Part shown: one piece after another, positions 57,801 through 64,000 of the stretch | How the letters are laid out: every line of letters begins with the position of its first letter | How positions within the stretch are numbered: the first letter of the stretch is position 1 | Origin: Trichosphaerium sp. ATCC 40318 | Lineage: Eukaryota > Discosea > Flabellinia > Trichosidae | Direction: 5' to 3' | DNA length: 64,000 bases | Assembly (NCBI GenBank): GCA_038496445.1 | Contig: JALMLS010000489.1 | Span: 62,001 to 126,000 of the forward strand | The notes under the pieces: model-generated | Told to the model about the DNA's origin: nothing | Database searches by the model: none | What the model saw: only the letters and a program-made list of their open reading frames with translations | Position numbers and translations under genes: made by a program

Positions 57801-59082
57801 TATAGTGATTTCCGTCAAGTGCCCATATAGATAAGTGCGCAGCAACTGTTATACCACGTTAGAAATACTTTTTTTTCATTTTGTAACAAGAAAAAAAAAC
57901 GTACCATTAACAACAGTGGTATTATCACTACCGTACTCAACTCCACCGAGTAGACTAGAAAGAGGCGCTACTAAATTACCTAATGTATCATCCAAATGCA
58001 AATTTAGCGTTGCATAGAGGTCCTATAAGGTGTAAACACTCTACGGGCCTTTTTTTCGAAAGCAAAAAAGATATTTTCAAAAATACAAGAAACAGGCCTT
58101 ATAATTTAACCGTACGTCATCAAGCTCAACCTTTGTCATATTATAATCCCAAGCTCTTAATACAGAGGCAGCTAAGCAACCCAAAAACGGAACAGGTCGT
58201 GCACAAATATCATCATAAGACGAATTTGATGCGACCTGTATAGAAGACACTCTAGTCATAATACCATGCATTTCCCTTAATATTTCCTTTGTTATAGCAT
58301 TATTTCTAAGCAAACAGATATCAGAGAAATACTCAAAACATGAAGTAGAATATAGAGTCGATGTTTTCAAAAACGGAAGGTCGGGTTTTGGGTACAACCC
58401 AAAGGGTTTTTGAAACAAAAAAAAATTTTGACAAGATCTAACGGGTTATACCCTTTTTTAGGCGTCATCGCCATGATTGATGTTCTAACGTGTAATCCAA
58501 AGTCATTTGACACTATACTTGCTGCTACTTTAGCTCTTGAGTCTAAACAAGCATTAGATATCATTCTTCTGAACAATTTTTTGCCAAAAAGAGAAGAGCA
58601 CGACAATAGGGAAATGGAAGTTGTTTTTTGTTTTCTTGTACTTTTAGGGACCCATTCGTTTTGAGAGCTCTGATGGAAACGTAAAAAACCACAACTCAAG
58701 GAAATCCCGAACGTCAATGCAATAAACACTACAAACCATGGATATAAACCGCACTAAAATAATGATTTAGTTACCGCCATTCAAAACGACCAAAAAGGGT
58801 GAAACTGTACAAATTGGCCTATCTGCCCAAAAACGGTGCGTAGTGAGTCTTCTACGAATAAATGCAAGCGATGTGGCATTAGATAAACCCCTTTTCTGAT
58901 TACATCGTTCCTTGGGCCCAATTTAGTTCCGTAGTTGTCAAACACGTTATTAATATGTACCAGCTGCTTTGTTGTATAAAACCAACGCAACCATCAGCTT
59001 CGTCGCTACTATCTTCTTCAAATGATGCGTATGACAAACTATCGTTTGTTGACCGTTTAGTGGTCGCAGTTGCGATGCTCAT
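54801..59082 (-). CDS. Patched/NPC1-type RND transporter with sterol-sensing-like domain
   Basis: ATG at 59082 (MSIATATTKRSTNDSL), about 17 exons, stop at 54801-54803. After a first hydrophobic segment (PWFVVFIALTFGISLSCG) come extracellular exons, then a sterol-sensing-type block: GVDDCFIIVQAFERT and VAMTSFTDIAAFTVGYYGPLP, preceded by a run of membrane helices. A cytosolic Ser-rich loop follows. A second helix block ends SMGLAVDSCAHVCHSYVG and GSFTSFIGIIALATA, with FFKFFFSMFVLSMLHGLAVLPVM. The Asp of GVDD and the second-half LAVDSCAH motif are the proton-relay positions of RND proteins. Such proteins move sterols or other lipids across membranes. The C-terminus is a short Lys-rich tail. Confidence 0.85.
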
Positions 59083-59752
59083 GCCACTTTTCTTGTGCTA
59101 GTATCCGAATTATGATAATGACAATACCCTAGACTTCTCTGGACTTTTCGGTGAATAGGATGTTCAGAACCCTTAGAGTGAGTGCTTAGTGGCCGTAATC
59201 TTACTGGTGCAGCAGATTAATGAACTAACGATGAAGTGAGTTCAGTGCAATCGGACGCCAAAAATGGTCATGAAGGTTTCATAGCGTATCGTCATTGCTC
59301 CTTCTTCTTTCCATCAGACCTATTAAAATTCCATTATACGCACGATGTTTTACTGGCATTGATAACAAGCTTGAGTTCTTAAAAGTTATCGTTTTTGCAA
59401 TATGGATTTTCCGGCTTTAATGGAGTGTTATTGCTATCAAACATATTAGTTCCACAACGCCTATTGCTAAATAACAAAACCATCAAATGACCTTTCCAAG
59501 TTTATTGTTGTACAAGCAAGCCCTTGTAATTTTGGTGAGGAGCAAGTTCAGCAGCTTATCCAAAAATATCCATTATCCCCGAGTGTTGAAACCAAACTAC
59601 AGTGATACTAGTTTGTAAACAAAGCCAAAGGTGGTTTTCGGATAAATGTAGTATTCATTTTACCCGATTCTAAAAACCCGAAACAGGACCGCCACGTGAC
59701 TTTTTTATATTTTGTTTTTAAGCTGTCTCATCACTCCATTTTCTTTCTTTTG
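59083..59752. other. Intergenic region
   Basis: No supported gene. The first 100 bp would be the promoter of the Patched-like gene. A GCCACGTGAC site lies near 59,692, close to the next plus-strand gene. Short open stretches lack partner exons. Confidence 0.45.
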
Positions 59753-60236
59753 ATGTCTACAATACCTCTATACTTTCTTTATATTTGTCTGTGCATATAT
59801 ACAATAAGAGCACTAGGTACCATTGTGAAATAAAAACGTATCTGACATTTCTGTTACGAAAAGTAGTGACGTCTCCAAACCATCAATGTGGAAATGACTT
59901 GAGCTGTTATTTAGCGCTTAATGAGACTGATATCCAAATTACGTGTATGAAATACGTATTTTTAAACAATGTAACACTCATTTCGGACAAGAAGTTAGCA
60001 ACACGTGCGTGTACAAACAAGATTGAGTCTTGGGGTTTTTTTTGGAACACAGACCAACGTTTACCCAACTCATTTTTTAATTTTTATTTATAGACATAGT
60101 GAACGACTTTTTACCTTCTGTATCTCTTCCACACGTGATGTGTAATGGAGAACGTATTTTTATCAACGGCCAAAAACACTCTTTGACGATAGACGGCTTA
60201 AAATTTGGGTGTCCTAGCGATGTTCCAAACGGATAG
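59753..60236 (+). CDS. Small secreted protein, possibly the N-terminal part of a beta-helix protein
   Basis: ATG at 59753 gives a signal peptide (MSTIPLYFLYICLCIYTIRA). A second exon reads PNHQCGNDLSCYLALNETDI and FLNNVTLISDKK. A GTGCGT donor then joins HIVNDFLPSVSLPHVMCNG, ending GCPSDVPNG and TAG at 60234-60236. The ladder of short strands with Asn (FLNNVTLI) resembles right-handed beta-helix surface proteins. It may be complete at about 120 residues, or the stop may hide a splice to the downstream gene starting near 61.0 kb. No name is recognised. Confidence 0.45.
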
Positions 60237-60982
60237 ATTGCAAAATTCGTATTTGAACCAAATTTTCTTGGTTTATTCGAATATATTCTTCTCGCTTTTT
60301 TTGTGGTGAGATAAAACGGCACAAATTACATCCTTATTCCTGTCCTGAACCCATTTTTTTACATCCGAACATGTCTGAGACTTTTTTTAATAGAGCAAGT
60401 GAATAGATAAAACTACAAAATTGTGTTAAAATTTGTTTTACCTCAAGCGATGGCTATTTCTATGCGTGGAAAGTACTAAAAAGTGGTTTTGAGACAGCAA
60501 AAAAATAGATCACGTGGCGGGCTCAAGATTGGCTCGAATTGTCAAAAAAACGTCACCACTGGCACAATTTCACGCAACAAAAGTGTCGGTTAGGCTTACC
60601 GTGACTTAGTTTTACCGCTAAAATGTAGATATCTTAAACTCACTCAATATATGGCTTTCAACCACTCTATGTATAGAAATATGCATTTTAAAACATATGA
60701 GAGTAGTTTGGATGAACAAAAAGCACTTGGTGATTAAAAAAAAAGCCAACAACTTTCAGTTTCACAGTCGCTCTTCTCTGAAAACCGAATCCGAATATAG
60801 TCGACTATTTCCAACTTTTTACGTTCTGGCGATAGATTCGGTATTCTATTCGTTTGGAACATCGCTAGGGTGTCCACTGTCAATAGAGGATGTACCTGTT
60901 TTCAAACTGGAGTGCGTATCTTTTTTTGTGTTTTTTTTTCCCATATTTGACCTTTATTCTAATGTGCTCTTGAAGGTCAAGT
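60237..60982. other. Intergenic or intronic region with an inverted repeat
   Basis: CCTAGCGATGTTCCAAACG near 60,213-60,231 recurs inverted near 60,860-60,880. The arms are about 25 bp, 630 bp apart. Open stretches in both orientations around it (FGTSLG) are shadows of the arms. No gene is supported. Confidence 0.4.
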
Positions 60983-63325
60983 ATGTTTTATTTACTTTCA
61001 ACTGACGCGCCATTGCTTAAACTAGTGAATTCTAAGTACGTCACACATGTAGTCCTGTTTCTAACAACAATAATAAGTTTTGTGATGTCACAAACTCATC
61101 AAGTTGATAACAATATTTCCATTGGAGTACCAGAAGGAGCGTTGCTTTCCATGACAAACGGATCAATGAGCATTGACAATTGCACTTTTTCTGGTAATAC
61201 AATTCGCATCAAAGAAAATACAAGCTGTATTTTTAGAGGTTTGGTAAACACACAAGGAACAGATGTCTACGTACTTTGTGTTGTATTTCGCAATTTGCTA
61301 ACACTTTATTTTTCGTAGCTATCTATTAACGGCTCATTTTTTACGAAGAACTCCTTCCTAAGCCCACTTCACGCATGTACGGCACATGTTACTGGTATTG
61401 ACGTTAAGGAAAATTGAAAACAAACTTGTTGTTTAGGTCTAGCGCCTTATGGTGGCATTATTCACTCAAACGAAATTAATTATATGTTAATTTACAATAG
61501 CGCTTTCATTGAAAACAATATGGTGGACATACAAGGTATAAAAAGTGTTAAGTTTCATAAACTTGTATGCTAATCTCGAAAAACCAAGCATGTATCATTG
61601 TATCTCTAGCGGACGACACTATCATTCAGTCATCTGTATTCAAGAGCAATATATGTGCAGGGTAAGTTATTTGTTTTAAATGGACAATATTTAATTAATT
61701 CTATTTAAATAGGTCTGTCATCACAATTGGTAATGTATCTTATTTTTTATTGTTGTTAACAGTCTGCAGGTATGGATAATAATCAAAACACAGCTTTCGA
61801 ACTTCAGTATGTTGCTTATTGTCAGTTCATAGCCTAAAGGTTATTTATATGTTGTTAGGAATATCTACATTAAGGGTAACCATGCTATACAATTGTGAAG
61901 AGACAAAAGCAGATTCTCGTTCCTGATTTCTGCTTACCAATGCATAACGTAACATGTAGAAAATGAAGAAAGCAGACAATCAATAAGTTGCACACCATTA
62001 AGTTCGGGGAGTGTTTCAAACCTGTTCATAGGTGGTAAGCAAAACTTTTTGGTCATCCAAGAATACTACTAAAAAACTTCATGTTTCGCAGATTTTCACC
62101 CGTATTCTGAAGGATGTCAAGTAAATGAAACAAATCGTTGCACTACAGATTGTTGTGATGGCACGTATTAGTACAAAACACGCACAATAATAGTAAAACA
62201 CGTGATAGTATCATTCGAATTTGAGAATTATTTTTACAGTCACCCATGCAACACAACAATATCGACTAGAGTACCACCTCCACAGTTTGACGGTAAGTAA
62301 CTAAGGTCCACGCGTACTAATACGCTAAAAAAGGTTGTATATGGCCACCCGAGCATGATGTGTATCCCTCAGCTAGTCCACCAACCAATGCAGCACCGAC
62401 TGTCGCAGCGAACGCAAGTGCATGTGTTGTTTGTAACAATGCGTTGTGCGAAATACAAGAAAATTGTAACGTTGGCGGTTTAGCCAAAGTAGATGAGAAC
62501 AATCATCTTACCATTGAGAATGGTGTTGTGATTGAAGGAGATTTCATCAACAACGGCAATGTCACCTTTGCGTTGAATGATAGCACCAAGAATGTTGTTA
62601 TTGGAAGAGACTTTGTGAATACTGGCATAATCACTTTTACACCAAGTGTCAATTCAGGACGGTTTACGGTTGGCGGAGACTTTATCAACAATGGAACTGT
62701 TAAAATTGTGCTGAAGCACAGTGATAATATACAAATAAAAGGTACCGTTAACTAGTTTATAAAGACCTACTCTTATCACGTGACAATAGTTTTGAGATGT
62801 ACTTATCTTGGTGAGTACATAGTTGATGTTTCTACAATACAACTGCATCGAAAATGCATTTCTATCATTGAAAGCACGTGTGTACATGGAACAGTATCCA
62901 TAGCGGGAATGACAGGATGTACATCTGCATCTCAAGAACATGATGGAAGAAAGTACGAGGCAATTTTCATATTCATGTTGTACTATTTTTCGTTTAGATT
63001 GCAAGTATTTGTTGTCAATACTTGCACAGGTGGTGGTACAAACGCTTTTCTGATTGTCGGAATCATTTTTGCAGTTGCAGTATTTGTACGTACGATAGTC
63101 TTATTTGATCTTCTAACATGTTTCGTTTTTTCAAGTTCTCTGTCATTGCTATCTTCATTTTAAAGTGTAAACGATGATAAGTTCGTGTTCACGTCAGAAA
63201 AGACAAGATCGCCAATGACAATCTCAGATGTCACCACGCCAAAGTCAATGGTATCGTCAGTAACGCCAGGCATAGGCGATGTCTTCATCAGATTAATAAA
63301 AAACAGTCCATTCTTTTACCCTTAG
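60983..63325 (+). CDS. Membrane-anchored surface protein with beta-helix-like Asn/Gly repeats
   Basis: ATG at 60983 leads to a hydrophobic segment (VVLFLTTIISFVMSQTHQ), probably a signal anchor or late signal peptide. Many small exons then encode beta-ladder repeats: MSIDNCTFSGNTIRI, SINGSFFTKNSFL, MLIYNSAFIENN and TIIQSSVFKSN, as in Pmp/beta-helix proteins. A Cys-rich stretch (CTTDCCDG, CVVCNNALCEIQENC) follows. Next come three GDFxNNG/RDFVNTG repeats (VIEGDFINNGNVTF, VIGRDFVNTGIITF, TVGGDFINNGTVKI), a transmembrane helix (AFLIVGIIFAVAVF) and a Ser/Thr-rich tail to TAG at 63323-63325. It is probably a cell-surface adhesin-like protein. Exons between 61.7 and 62.3 kb are tentative. Confidence 0.55.
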
Positions 63326-63630
63326 ATTTACTTCCTTGATGTAGTTAGCTAAGATCTTTACCCTCAATATTTATTTTCATTTATTTGTACAATTTGAAGT
63401 CATGTCGTGTTGGATTTCTCGTATCGTTGTTCTTTATTTTTTATACTTTCTTTTCTTTATACGTAAAGTACCACCACGTTGATGCATTATTTTGTCTAGT
63501 GTCCCAATGTCATTGCTTAGAAAGTAACTCCAGAAACCAAGGCGAAAAGCAGCATCGACATTTACGTTATGCTTAGCGCTTTAGTAGACAGTTAAAACAG
63601 AAAAACACCGCTAGGACAAAACTAAAAAAG
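63326..63630. other. Intergenic region between converging genes
   Basis: This gap of about 305 bp between two 3' ends is AT-rich. The open stretch at 63,385-63,576 starts with a hydrophobic run but has no ATG context or partner exon. No gene is called. Confidence 0.4.
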
Positions 63631-64000
63631 TTACCTAGTCGAAATATATGGTATATCTCTTTGCATTGCAAGCTTCAAAGCATCAACTTCTCGGTAATTA
63701 CGCTCATCTTTTTTACACCTACAATCACGTGTGTTAAACAAAATTGTATCAACTGTACACAAGGACACTACTGATGTTGACATACCCGACAAGAACTTGA
63801 ATCTACGGAGTTAATTAATACTAACAGCTGGAATTTTAAAAAAAAGTATTAGTAGAACGTACCTTAGAACCTATAGTATCAATAATTGGCAATGTATCTT
63901 TCGTCAAAGTTTCTATTGTTTTCTCTTCTTGTAGCGAAAAGCAGCACATGTATACCTTAAAATAAGTCCCACGTTAGTTCACTATTTAATATTGTTACGC
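63631..64000 (-). CDS. 3' end of a gene with a BRCT-like domain (partial)
   Basis: The gene enters from the right edge. Two exons, about 63,957-63,864 and 63,797-63,631, read MCCFSLQEEKTIETLTKD, LPIIDTIGSK, then VVSLCTVDTILFNT and YREVDALKLAMQRDIPYIST before TAA. The order (start strand, helix, strand with Gly, hydrophobic strand, helix with Lys/Ala-Leu, IPYIST) fits a BRCT repeat, a phospho-peptide or DNA-end binding module of DNA repair and checkpoint proteins. With the rest outside the window the protein cannot be named. A TCACGTGTG site lies within the second exon near 63,726. Confidence 0.45.

Overview
The window is nuclear DNA from an intron-dense eukaryote, most likely a single-celled or otherwise compact-genome organism. 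Nearly every gene is cut by short introns of about 40 to 130 nt. These start with GTACGT or GTATGT-like donors and end in TTTAG or AAG. Genes sit tens to hundreds of bases apart and are often head to head, and AATAAA-type signals follow the stops. The conserved genes are strictly eukaryotic: a CENP-C-like centromere protein, an APC13-like subunit, an eIF4E2/4EHP-like cap-binding protein, a D123 protein, an RPP38/POP3-like RNase P subunit and a Patched/NPC-type transporter. I could not place the species from sequence alone. All exon chains below were assembled by eye from splice signals and frame continuity.

Layout. 1-8.5 kb: the 3' end of an LVIVD-repeat membrane protein, then two tandem subtilisin-like secreted protein genes; the second is broken. 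9.2-12.5 kb: small or hypothetical genes, a BTB-like protein and a MORN-type repeat protein. 13-20 kb: a conserved housekeeping block (CENP-C and APC13 head to head, eIF4E2-like, D123). 20-23 kb: a gene with seven repeats of a DDWY module ending in a predicted nuclease domain. 23.4-35.8 kb: a three-unit tandem array of secreted proteins with RTX-like Gly-Asp repeats. Its second unit is interrupted downstream by an intact, intron-containing piggyBac transposon, which sits inside a small inverted-repeat element. 36-42 kb: an SDR oxidoreductase head to head with a DCC thiol-disulfide oxidoreductase, then a large gene with a CxxGxxRS motif that carries a tRNA gene inside an intron. 42-50.5 kb: a RING protein, a bZIP-like/ubiquitin-like protein, an RPP38-like protein, a second DDWY-nuclease gene and a quinone oxidoreductase-like MDR. 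50.8-54.1 kb: a third subtilisin-like gene, inverted, with the best preserved active site. 54.8-59.1 kb: the Patched/NPC-like transporter. 59.7-63.3 kb: secreted or membrane surface proteins with beta-helix-like repeats. The right edge holds part of a BRCT-like gene.

Themes. Three lineage-specific families (subtilases, RTX-like proteins, DDWY-nucleases) are expanding by local duplication, with signs of gene conversion, pseudogenisation and transposition among stable housekeeping genes. The palindrome (A)TCACGTGA(T) recurs about thirty times in introns and intergenic DNA, far above chance for this base composition. The best candidate for an undescribed system is the pair of DDWY-module nuclease genes.
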